From NCBI GenBank assembly GCA_041687575.1, contig JAWLBS010000179.1, positions 1 to 10,350 of the forward strand: a DNA stretch of 10,350 nt, in the 5' to 3' direction. The position numbers were made by a program, and so were the translations under genes. The notes under the pieces were generated by a model. That model did no database searches. It was given only the letters and a program-made list of their open reading frames with translations, and was not told where the DNA came from. This DNA comes from JANYLN01 sp041687575. GTDB lineage: Bacteria > Planctomycetota > Phycisphaerae > UBA1845 > JANYLN01. This document shows positions 1-5,796 of the stretch, one piece after another. Each line of letters opens with the position of its first letter. Positions within the stretch are counted from its first letter, which is position 1.

Positions 1-1
1 G

Positions 2-145
2 CTGCTGGCGGGGCCGGCATTGTCGCTGCCGAACATGCTGGTGATCCGCAGCGTGATGGGCACGCGCAAGACGGCGGTGTTCGTAAGCCTGGTCGTGGTG
101 ATGGCGACGATCAGCGGGTTGATCTTCGGGGCGGTCTGGGGTTAA
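2..145 (+). CDS. C-terminus of a YraQ/ArsP-type permease (partial)
   Basis: Only the last 47 residues and the TAA stop (143-145) are inside the window; the gene starts upstream. The segment has a short motif (LSLPNMLVIRSVMGTRKT) followed by a hydrophobic helix ending in MATISGLIFG. This matches my recollection of the C-terminus of the two-domain YraQ/DUF318 permease family, which includes the organoarsenical exporter ArsP: a small-residue loop, a Gly-Thr-Lys/Arg-Lys-Thr turn and a last membrane helix. The substrate cannot be told from this piece. The nucleotide sequence 17-133 recurs in degraded form at 3605-3718. Family call fairly confident, specificity unknown. Confidence 0.7.
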   Translation: MLAGPALSLPNMLVIRSVMGTRKTAVFVSLVVVMATISGLIFGAVWG

Positions 146-630
146 GCGTTCGTTTTATGGTAATGACGATGATTGAACCGCTGGGGCTGCCCGGCTTCGT
201 GCTTTCAGGTCCGGCCGATCCGTATCGGGGCCTGGCGTGGCGTCACCGGGGATGTCCGCGGATCTGGTTTTGCGCATGCCGTTGTTCACAAGGGGCCGGC
301 TGGCCAGTAACATAAAGACTGCGGAGATGTTGGCCGGTTGCCGATCATCGCCTGGCAAGGACGCGGGAAGCGAGCAAGGCCATATGGGCAATGTGGACAT
401 ACGATGACGCCCGGTCTGGCTGCGGGCGGCGAGATCATGGTGGTGCACGATCTGCCTTGTCGGCACGCCGGCAGACTTGTGCTTGGCCAGGCCCCTCGAG
501 GCGACGACGTTCTTCGCCTGGCGATAGCGTCGCACGGCGAGCAAAGGAGCATGACCCTCGACATTCCGGGCCGCGCGATCAAGGGAATACATGGGGGTTG
601 GCCGATCTGAAAAGGATTGGAGAGTGCTGT
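146..630. other. 485-base spacer without a convincing gene
   Basis: No reading frame here has a believable start, ribosome site and protein-like composition. A 90-codon frame beginning at a TTG (338-610) and the upstream extension of the next gene's frame (391-630) look like chance open frames. A possible imperfect hairpin lies at about 302-335, where GGCC-A-ACAT pairs with ATGTTGGCC across a 3-base bulge. It could sit in the 3' region of the permease transcript. The promoter for the lipoprotein pair at 631 should lie here, but I see no clear -35/-10 pair. Confidence 0.5.
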
Positions 631-1554
631 ATGAATCGTATTGCGTTTTCCGGGTTCGTCCTCTGTCTGGGGCTGTCCATGTCGGGATGCGTGGAGCTGT
701 GGCCCGGCAGCGGCATTTTGCCCGGGGAGCACAAGCCGGTAGCCCTGATCCAGCTCATCGAGTTCCACGATATTCAGGGAATCCGAAACTGGGCGCACGA
801 ATTGGAGCAGCGAGGCCTGACCTCGCAGATCTTCGTGCAGAGGAACATCATCGAGGCATACCCGGAAGAATTTAAATGGCTGGCGGATAAAGGCCACGAA
901 ATAGGCGGCGGGTACGCCGAAGAGGCCTTCTGGGATGTGGCCTACGAGACCCAGTTGCAGATCATGACGCAAACCAAGGCCGTGGTGGAGGCCATCACCG
1001 GCAAGCCGATGCGTGTGTTCGGTTCACGATACTTCGCCTACGATGAAAACACGCTGAAGGCGGCAGATGCCCTGGGCATCGAGTTCATCCTGGCTCGAGG
1101 AACCAGCGACGTCGATGTGTTGATTTACGAGCCGGACGAGTACAACTGCAGGATCATCTCCGTCAGCAACGTCACCTTCGAAGACATGGGGCGCGGGAGC
1201 CTCTGCGATTACTCGCTTTGGGCCCGTGGCTCGACGCCTGGCGAGTTCGATCAGGTCGCCCGGGAGTCGATCGCCAAAAAGCCCCATCGTCTGATGATTG
1301 CTTCCCACGCCTATCTGGGCGGCATGAAGAAGGATTGGTGGGCGGTGTACGAGAAGCTCCTCGACTCTCCCGACATCCAGTGGGCGGCCAGCTTCGACGA
1401 GTGGGTCAAGCCGGAAAGTGGCGTGAACATCCGGGTCCCGATGGCCCTGATTCCGATCAACCGCGAGGTGAAGTACGATACGCCTGCTCCTTCGGCGCCG
1501 CTCGATGAGATGGACGATCTTGACCAGATGCAGAATCCCTGTGGTGCACCATGA
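631..1554 (+). CDS. Lipoprotein with polysaccharide-deacetylase-like (NodB) fold, probably non-catalytic
   Basis: This is a 307-residue predicted lipoprotein. Residues 1-20 form a signal peptide ending in a lipobox (MSGC, Cys20), which fixes the start at ATG 631. GGAGAG stands 7-8 bases upstream (619-624). The frame is open back to 391, but that stretch is not protein-like. Residues 37-160 follow the layout of carbohydrate esterase family 4: a first strand (VALIQLIE), a helix, a KGHEIG turn (87-92), then 'AITGKPMRVFGSRYFAYDENTL' split around residue 130 and an ALGIEF strand. The family's key residues look replaced. The TFDD strand reads QLIE, the His-x-x-x-His metal motif after GHEIG reads GGYAEE, and the RPPYG motif reads GSRYFAYD. 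A late His (His226, in ASHAY) remains. The C-terminus is Pro- and Asp-rich. A deacetylase-like fold used for binding sugar is likelier than an active enzyme. It overlaps the next gene by ATGA, so the two are probably translated together. Confidence 0.75.
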   Translation: MNRIAFSGFVLCLGLSMSGCVELWPGSGILPGEHKPVALIQLIEFHDIQGIRNWAHELEQRGLTSQIFVQRNIIEAYPEEFKWLADKGHEIGGGYAEEAFWDVAYETQLQIMTQTKAVVEAITGKPMRVFGSRYFAYDENTLKAADALGIEFILARGTSDVDVLIYEPDEYNCRIISVSNVTFEDMGRGSLCDYSLWARGSTPGEFDQVARESIAKKPHRLMIASHAYLGGMKKDWWAVYEKLLDSPDIQWAASFDEWVKPESGVNIRVPMALIPINREVKYDTPAPSAPLDEMDDLDQMQNPCGAP

Positions 1555-1943
1555 AAAGAATGATCCAGACGATAACGCTGGTTGCGTTGACAACTGTGTC
1601 CATGGGCGGGTGCGTACCCCCTGCTTCCGAGGTGGAACTGCCCGATGAAGACACGCTGGTGATCTTTCACAACGACACGGGGCCGATGTGCCTCGAAGCG
1701 CTGGACTGGCTGGCTGCGGAGCACCCCGATCTGCCGGTCGAGGAATATCTGACCACGGACCCGGCCAATCTGGCGATCCTCGAGCAGTGGAAGGATGCCT
1801 ACGGCGAGAGCCGGGGCGTATCATCGACCTTTAGCCTTCTTCCAATCATCTTCTTCGGCGGCGAGGCGTTTTCCGGGTTCGACCAAGACGTGCAGCAGTC
1901 CCTTGCGGCGCTGATCGATACGATGGAAGTGGCATCTCCGTAG
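1551..1943 (+). CDS. Small glutaredoxin/thioredoxin-like lipoprotein with a lone active-site cysteine
   Basis: This is a 130-residue predicted lipoprotein. The signal peptide ends at the lipobox MGGC (Cys21). Residues 34-125 resemble glutaredoxin. A strand (TLVIFHND) leads to GPMC (44-47) where the CPYC motif should be; next come a helix (LEALDWLAAEHPDL), a second strand, and the cis-proline region LLPIIFFGGEAFSGFD (96-111), which matches the family's 'VPxxFIxGxxIGGxD'. The first, nucleophilic cysteine is Gly44 and only the second, Cys47, is kept, so ordinary dithiol chemistry is not expected. The ATG overlaps the stop of the upstream gene (ATGA) and has no good ribosome site of its own, which points to coupled translation. 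Since both products are probably lipid-anchored, they may work together in the periplasm; that is inference. The function is unknown. Confidence 0.75.
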   Translation: MKRMIQTITLVALTTVSMGGCVPPASEVELPDEDTLVIFHNDTGPMCLEALDWLAAEHPDLPVEEYLTTDPANLAILEQWKDAYGESRGVSSTFSLLPIIFFGGEAFSGFDQDVQQSLAALIDTMEVASP

Positions 1944-1990
1944 GCCAACGGGCCAGGCAGATATGTGCAAAATGCCAGATGCACGCAGAG

Positions 1991-2045
1991 CGACCGCCGT
2001 AGCGGGAGCACCGCCCCGAGGGGCTTGCGCCTGCTGCGGCGGTCG
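1991..2045. terminator. Long stem-loop in the convergent spacer, possible bidirectional terminator
   Basis: Bases 1991-2003 pair with 2033-2045 over 13 positions, with one G-T wobble. The helix can extend inward by three more pairs (2004-2006 with 2030-2032). A second short hairpin (GCCCC/GGGGC, 2013-2024) sits in the loop. It lies between two converging genes that end at 1943 and 2174, the usual place for a shared terminator. No run of Ts follows either arm, so it is not a textbook intrinsic terminator. It could instead be a repeat element or a structure protecting mRNA ends. Confidence 0.45.
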
Positions 2046-2173
2046 GCTGCAGCGGTTCCGGCGGGACCGGCTGGCTTGCGCCACGCAGCGGCACAGCCTG
2101 CGCGTCGGTCTGCCGGATCAGAAGAAACTGTAAAGCCAAACCGACCATCTCGTCGATGGCTTGCCGGATCGGG

Positions 2174-3343
2174 TCACTTCGGCTCTACCCTGGACAGGCC
2201 GCCGTCCTGCTCGTCGGTCAGGATGTAGATGTGGCCATCGGGTCCCTGTGAGACCGCCCGTACCCGGCTGCCGATTGTCAGACGCTCCTGGCCGGTTACG
2301 TTACCGTCTTTGTCCAGCATGATCCGCCGGACGTCCTGTGCGGCCAGGCCCCCGCTGAGCAAGCTGCCCTGCCAATCGGGAAAGTGCTTGCCGGTGTAAA
2401 ACTCCAGTCCCGACGGCGCATGCGCCGGCGTCCAGACGACCTTGGGATGCTCCACCCCCTTCACGTCCGTCCGCCCGATCGGCGCTCCGGTGCGGTAGTC
2501 GCGTCCCCGGGTCTGAAGCGGCCAGCCGTAGTTGCGGCCGGGCTTGAGCAGGTTGAGTTCGTCTCCACCGCGGGGCCCGTGTTCGTTGGCCCAGATTCTC
2601 CCCGAGCGAGGGTCCCTGGCCAGCCCCTGGCTGTTCCGGTTGCCGTAGGTCCATATCTCCGGCCGTGCGTCGTCGCGCTCGACGAATGGGTTGTCGGGGG
2701 CCGGCTTGCCGTCCTCGGTCAGCCGCAGGATCGAGCCGAGGTGGCTTTGCAGGTTCTGCGCCTGGTCACGGGCCAGCATGCCGTCGATCTCCAGCGGAGG
2801 GTTGCCGCCGTCGCCCACGGTCATCAGCAGCGTGCCATCGGGAAGCCACAACAGCCGCGAGCCGAAATGCTGGCTGCCGGACTTGTCCGGCACGACCCGG
2901 AAAAGCTCCTTGATGCCCTTTATGCGCCGTCCGTCGTATACGCCGCGCACAAGCACCGTGCGGTTCTCTTGGCGCGTGCCCGTGCTCAGCGTCATATACA
3001 CCCGCAGATCGCCTTCGGTGTCGCCGGGATGCACCGCGATATCCAGCAGTCCGCCCTGGCCGCCGGTGAACACCTCGGGCATCCCGTCGGCCGGCACCTC
3101 GACGAATTCCTTTCCGTTGAACAGGTACACCGCGGCGTCGTCGCGGGCCGTAACCAGGGCGTTTCCGTTTGGCAGCCAGGCCAGCCCCCAGGGGTGACTG
3201 ATCCCTCTGGCCACGGTCACCAGCTGCCAGCCCTTGGCCTCTTTGGGCGGCCCGGTCTGCCCCGGCCCAGCCGTGTCGCATGCGGCCGGCGCAGAGCATA
3301 GCAGCGCCAAGACCAGTCCCGTCAGGGTTGTTACCCCTTTCAT
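2174..3343 (-). CDS. PQQ-dependent aldose sugar dehydrogenase (soluble glucose dehydrogenase family)
   Basis: The 389-residue product is a secreted six-bladed beta-propeller of the GSDH family (relatives: E. coli YliI/Asd, Acinetobacter soluble GDH). The family oxidises aldoses to lactones with pyrroloquinoline quinone and passes electrons to a periplasmic acceptor. Diagnostic stretches are ISHPWGLAWLPNG (48-60), GGLLDIAVHP (97-106), QHFGSRLLWLPDG (158-170), HLGSILRLTEDG (201-212), WTYGNRNSQGLA (231-242), and NEHGPRGGDELN with NYGWP (253-275). His159 lines up with the catalytic base His144 of soluble GDH. Residues 1-22 form a signal peptide ending PAAC, so it could be a lipoprotein, though proline at -3 makes a poor lipobox. 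The start is ATG at 3343 because a strong GGAGGTGG site (3347-3354) precedes it; the open frame continues upstream to 3589 without protein character. Length is normal. No PQQ synthesis gene is in view. Confidence 0.93.
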   Translation of the reverse strand: MKGVTTLTGLVLALLCSAPAACDTAGPGQTGPPKEAKGWQLVTVARGISHPWGLAWLPNGNALVTARDDAAVYLFNGKEFVEVPADGMPEVFTGGQGGLLDIAVHPGDTEGDLRVYMTLSTGTRQENRTVLVRGVYDGRRIKGIKELFRVVPDKSGSQHFGSRLLWLPDGTLLMTVGDGGNPPLEIDGMLARDQAQNLQSHLGSILRLTEDGKPAPDNPFVERDDARPEIWTYGNRNSQGLARDPRSGRIWANEHGPRGGDELNLLKPGRNYGWPLQTRGRDYRTGAPIGRTDVKGVEHPKVVWTPAHAPSGLEFYTGKHFPDWQGSLLSGGLAAQDVRRIMLDKDGNVTGQERLTIGSRVRAVSQGPDGHIYILTDEQDGGLSRVEPK

Positions 3344-3346
3344 GAG

Positions 3347-3354
3347 CCACCTCC
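3347..3354 (-). promoter_or_regulatory. Strong ribosome binding site of the sugar dehydrogenase gene
   Basis: On the minus strand GGAGGTGG lies 3 bases before the ATG, with its GGAGGT core 5 bases from it. It is the clearest Shine-Dalgarno site in the window. It decides the start at 3343 over upstream in-frame alternatives. Confidence 0.7.
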
Positions 3355-3468
3355 GATCGTTCTTGCGAGTGCGATTCACCGCCGGCGGACAGGCGGAATC
3401 AGCAAGGCCCCACGGCACTGACCGATACCACCCGACGACGCGCCGGCCCCTGTGTAATCCTATGCACC

Positions 3469-3567
3469 GATTACACCTCGGAATCCTTCGCCACACAGCT
3501 CGACATGCCCGCCGCCACGCACTACGACAACGCCGGCAACCTTGTCGACGACGGGCTGTATCGGTAC
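3469..3567 (+). pseudogene. RHS/YD-repeat protein fragment
   Basis: Read in the frame of base 3469, this stretch gives DYTSESFATQLDMPAATH followed by YDNAGNLVDDGLYRY (3523-3567). The second part is a near-perfect YD repeat of RHS proteins, whose usual form is YDAAGNLTDDGTYxYxYDAxNRL. The NRL continuation is missing: after Tyr-Arg-Tyr the frame turns into Arg/Ala-rich nonsense. About 35 bases later, in another frame, a permease fragment begins. There is no start, signal or rest of the typically very large RHS protein, so this is a stranded remnant. The short length limits certainty. Confidence 0.6.
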
Positions 3568-3592
3568 GCACGCAGAACGGCCGCGGCACCCG

Positions 3593-3718
3593 CTTGCGGC
3601 CCTGGCACTGTCGCTGCCGAACATGCTGGTGGTCCGCAGCGTGATGGGCACGCGCAAGACGGTGTTCGTGAGCCTGATGGTGGTCATGGCGACGATCAGC
3701 GGGCCGATCTTCGGCGCG
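3593..3718 (+). pseudogene. Truncated second copy of the permease C-terminus
   Basis: The stretch codes for LAALALSLPNMLVVRSVMG followed by a hydrophobic helix ending MATISGPIFGA, nearly the same as the end of the permease at 2-145. In my hand alignment, 3605-3718 matches 17-133 with 9 mismatches over 114 aligned bases and one in-frame 3-base deletion (a missing Ala). Four differences are silent and three change a residue, including Leu to Pro inside the last helix. The similarity stops just before the expected stop codon: the frame runs on into unrelated sequence near 3719. The 5' part of the gene is absent. It is a remnant left by duplication or rearrangement, not a working gene. Confidence 0.8.
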
Positions 3719-3733
3719 TCGGAGAAGGCTCTG

Positions 3734-4216
3734 TCAAGCAGATCCCATCGGTCCCTGCGCCCCGGCCCTCGATCGGCGTGTCCGCCGGCCCATCAGCCCT
3801 ACCGCCCCGATCAGTACCAGCGTGAGGCTGGCGGGCTCGGGGATGGTCAGTATGAAGCCGCGGTCGTCGCCGCCGAGGGTCTCGCGGTAGATGCCGACGA
3901 TGGTGTCACCGTAGATCCCCCAGGCCTGGGCGGTGGGGCCGAAAGGGCAGTCGATCCAGGTGACCCCGCTTGCATCGTAAAGGAAACTGGAGACGCCGAT
4001 GTTCCCGAACTCGAGGTTGCTGAAGCCGACAGCCGTATCGCCGGAGATCCCGGTCAGCAGGCTGCTGTCGGTGCCCTCGGGATGGATGCTCGACCAGGTG
4101 TCGGCTTCATAGGTGAAGCCGCGCCCGGCTCCGTATCCATACGCCCATACGCCCACGACCTGATCGCCCCAGATCCCGTAAGGCAAGGTGTGGGTTCCGT
4201 AGCCGGGATAGTCGAG
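3734..4216 (-). CDS. PEP-CTERM sorted extracellular protein with GIxGDxxVG repeats (5' end lost in the gap)
   Basis: The last 160 residues are visible. They end with a PEP-CTERM signal: IPEPASL (fragment residues 125-131), a hydrophobic helix (LTLVLIGAVGLMG) and a basic tail (RRTRRSR). This signal is processed by an exosortase and marks surface or exopolysaccharide-associated proteins. Upstream are three repeats with the core G-I-x-G-D-x-x-V-G at residues 14-22, 56-64 and 100-108, so 42-44 residues apart. Aromatic and Gly-rich segments (GFTYEADTW, SFLYDASGVTW) lie between them. This resembles the HAF-type beta-propeller-like repeat family. The start and signal peptide are in or beyond the 100-N gap, so apparent reading through the Ns is meaningless. 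The stop (3734-3736) lies 15 bases beyond the permease fragment. Confidence 0.85.
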   Translation of the reverse strand, partial: LDYPGYGTHTLPYGIWGDQVVGVWAYGYGAGRGFTYEADTWSSIHPEGTDSSLLTGISGDTAVGFSNLEFGNIGVSSFLYDASGVTWIDCPFGPTAQAWGIYGDTIVGIYRETLGGDDRGFILTIPEPASLTLVLIGAVGLMGRRTRRSRAGAQGPMGSA

Positions 4217-4316
4217 NNNNNNNNNNNNNNNNNNNNNNNNNNNNNNNNNNNNNNNNNNNNNNNNNNNNNNNNNNNNNNNNNNNNNNNNNNNNNNNNNNNN
4301 NNNNNNNNNNNNNNNN
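4217..4316. other. Assembly gap of exactly 100 Ns
   Basis: A run of exactly 100 undetermined bases is the usual placeholder for a scaffold join of unknown length. It interrupts the PEP-CTERM gene. Order and orientation across it depend on read pairing. Confidence 0.97.
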
Positions 4317-4410
4317 TGGCCGGGCCGTTTGGACGCCCTACCCTTATGAGGGTCAAGTCGTTCGAGCCCGCACGTCGCGGGCGATCCGTATTTCCTGTGG
4401 CATGAGTCTT

Positions 4411-4471
4411 GGGAGGAATCCGTATGATCACGCAGCTCAGAGCCTGCGCGTTCCGCGCGCTGTTGAACTAA
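4411..4471 (+). other. Possible 15-codon ORF with a good ribosome site
   Basis: GGGAGGA (4411-4417) stands 6 bases before ATG 4424. The frame codes for MITQLRACAFRALLN and stops at TAA 4469-4471. It does not look like a known leader peptide and no same-strand gene follows closely. It may be the broken 5' end of a lost gene, a tiny peptide, or chance. The flanking stretches 4317-4410 and 4472-4485 hold only a small hairpin (ACCCT-TATG-AGGGT, 4340-4353). Confidence 0.25.
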
Positions 4472-4491
4472 CTAGTGGCTGTCCCTAGTTA
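4469..4491. repeat. Inverted repeat beyond the acetyltransferase stop
   Basis: TAACTAG (4469-4475) and CTAGTTA (4485-4491) form a perfect 7-bp stem with a 9-base loop, 14 bases past the stop of the minus-strand acetyltransferase gene. It has no following T-run, so a terminator role is only possible. Confidence 0.35.
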
Positions 4492-4509
4492 TGTAGTTAT
4501 GTAGTTATG
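4486..4509. repeat. Three perfect tandem copies of an 8-bp unit
   Basis: TAGTTATG occurs three times without a break (4486-4493, 4494-4501, 4502-4509). The last copy overlaps the stop codon (4505-4507) and final serine codon of the minus-strand acetyltransferase. It is AT-rich in a GC-rich setting. This could reflect slippage or a repeated protein-binding site. Confidence 0.8.
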
Positions 4510-5392
4510 ATTTACGGGCGCGCCATTTCGCCTGATGATCCACCCACTCGCCGCGGTATTCGCGCTGCATACAGGTGACGGCGTGACGGAGGAACTCCGG
4601 GGCACTCAGCAGGTGGGCGTCGGCCGCTCCGACCTTGCCGGACCGGCCGAGTCTGGCGGCCAGGTAGCTGGTGGTGATGGGCGTGAAGTAGTCGAAGACG
4701 CCGAAGTCGGCGATGCCGTTATTGCCATCGAGTTCCTCGATCTCGACCCACTCGGTCCGGCCGTCCACGAGCATCGGCGTGCGATAGCGAACCGCCTTCT
4801 TGTTCGGGATCTCCAGCAAGTACTCTGCGTAGTGCAGCAGCGTCACGTCCGACACCGCTGAGCCAAGCAGCAGGACCTCGCCGTCGCACTGGACCAGCTT
4901 GTCCAGCGGCGAGCCGGGACCGAGGCTGTAAGACAGCGGCTGGTCGGCCATCAGGAACGCAGCCTTGGCGCCCCTGGCCACGAACGAACAGTCCGGGTGG
5001 CGGCTGCGGACGGTGCCCGGCCGGGTGCGGAGGTACTCGGTCAGGATCGACCACTTGCGGTACGCCCGCGTGCGGGTGATGTCGAAGGGCGGCAGTTCCT
5101 CCAGGTAGGCTTGGCGCTTGGCCTCGTCCCACTCGTAGATCCCGTAGCCGCTGTCCTCCGAGCCGGCGACCATCATCAGCGTGCCGGATGGCCCCAGCAC
5201 CTCCAGCAGCGCATCCAGTACGACATCGGGCCCGCCGACGATCCAACCGATCGCCTTAACCGACACGTGGAGCATAACCGTCTGGCCCGCCTGAACGCCA
5301 AGGCCATGGAGGTCGGCGATCAGGCGGCTCTTGCGGATGATGGGGGGATTTTCGGCATGCATACGTTCTCGATCGCCCTTGTTGCAGTTCAT
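4505..5392 (-). CDS. AAC(3)-type aminoglycoside N-acetyltransferase
   Basis: The 295-residue product belongs to the antibiotic N-acetyltransferase family (AAC(3)), which uses acetyl-CoA to acetylate the 3-amino group of 2-deoxystreptamine aminoglycosides. Visible family blocks are LGVQAGQTVMLHVSVKAIG (31-49), LGPSGTLMM (66-74), a loop ending ITRTRAYRK, SRHPDCSFVARG (130-141), LGPGSPLDKL (157-166), EVLLLG, and DVTLLHYAEYLLEIPNKK (182-199) with the conserved His187. The pattern 'HYAE..xxIPNK...Y..PML' and NGI (205-206 region onward) is closest to the AAC(3)-II/III branch as I recall it. Length fits (about 270-290 usual). The start is uncertain: ATG 5392 or ATG 5362 (residue 11, MHAENPP), neither with a good ribosome site; known relatives begin nearer the second. 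It stands alone between spacers. True drug resistance is not shown by sequence, since environmental members may act on other amines. Confidence 0.9.
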   Translation of the reverse strand: MNCNKGDRERMHAENPPIIRKSRLIADLHGLGVQAGQTVMLHVSVKAIGWIVGGPDVVLDALLEVLGPSGTLMMVAGSEDSGYGIYEWDEAKRQAYLEELPPFDITRTRAYRKWSILTEYLRTRPGTVRSRHPDCSFVARGAKAAFLMADQPLSYSLGPGSPLDKLVQCDGEVLLLGSAVSDVTLLHYAEYLLEIPNKKAVRYRTPMLVDGRTEWVEIEELDGNNGIADFGVFDYFTPITTSYLAARLGRSGKVGAADAHLLSAPEFLRHAVTCMQREYRGEWVDHQAKWRARKS

Positions 5393-5796
5393 CTTTGGGA
5401 AACCAAAAACCAGATGCCGACTCTATCCGGTGCCCCGGCGCGCATCAACGGGCAAGCGAGACATTTGGTAAGACCAGTGGGAGCAATGGCAGAAGCGGGA
5501 GGCTTGCGGCTGGGGGGCATGTCGCCGCAATAGCTGCGGCCGTTCCCATCGAGAGCCAGTGCCGGGTGGTTCCGGCCCGTGGCAAAGGGCCGGGCAAGCG
5601 CTGGGATGCGGACAATGCCGAGGCGGTAATGGCCCTGGAGGCGGTGCACCAGAGCGATCTGTGGTCGGCGCTATGGGCTGTCGACCTGCACCACCGGAAT
5701 TGAGGGGCTCACGCAAGTTTTGTTACGCCCCGTATCCTCCACCCGCCTCCGCCCGCCCTATTCGATACATGACCCCCATGATAAACTACCCCCCAT
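5393..5796. other. 404-base spacer between divergent genes
   Basis: It separates the acetyltransferase (-) from the SEDS gene (+) and should carry both promoters. About 5554-5703 holds a transposase-like remnant (listed separately). The last 90 bases are pyrimidine-rich (5735-5760). I find no convincing -35/-10 pair; TTGTTA at 5720-5725 has no partner at the right distance. Confidence 0.45.
5554..5703 (+). pseudogene. Probable C-terminal remnant of a transposase (ISKra4-like)
   Basis: In this frame the sequence reads SQCRVVPARGKGPGKRWDA and then DNAEAVMALEAVHQSDLW, ending ALWAVDLHHRN and a TGA at 5701-5703. The pattern 'KGxGxRWDxxxAEAxxALxxxxxSxxWxxxW' resembles the tail of ISKra4-family transposases. 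Upstream, the frame loses protein character and no DDE-type core is present, so this is at most a scar of an inserted element. I see no clear terminal inverted repeat. The assignment is from memory of the motif and is moderate at best. Confidence 0.45.

Noticed and set aside
391..630. 80-codon upstream extension of the deacetylase-like gene
   Set aside because: The extension is Arg/Ala/Ser-rich and would bury a clear lipoprotein signal peptide; a ribosome site precedes ATG 631.
2384..3301. 305-codon plus-strand open frame
   Set aside because: Antisense to the PQQ-dependent dehydrogenase, which has strong family motifs on the other strand.
3542..4405. 287-codon plus-strand frame across the gap
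   Set aside because: It joins the permease fragment to antisense PEP-CTERM sequence and reads through Ns of unknown length.
4054..4431. Minus-strand frame across the gap as a possible N-terminus of the PEP-CTERM protein
   Set aside because: The 100 Ns are a placeholder, so frame continuity is meaningless, and the part beyond the gap shows no signal peptide. It is also in a different frame from the PEP-CTERM coding sequence.
4486..4509. Possible CRISPR or iteron array
   Set aside because: The units are 8 bp with no spacers and only three copies, so it is not CRISPR; an iteron origin would need more copies and a replication gene nearby.
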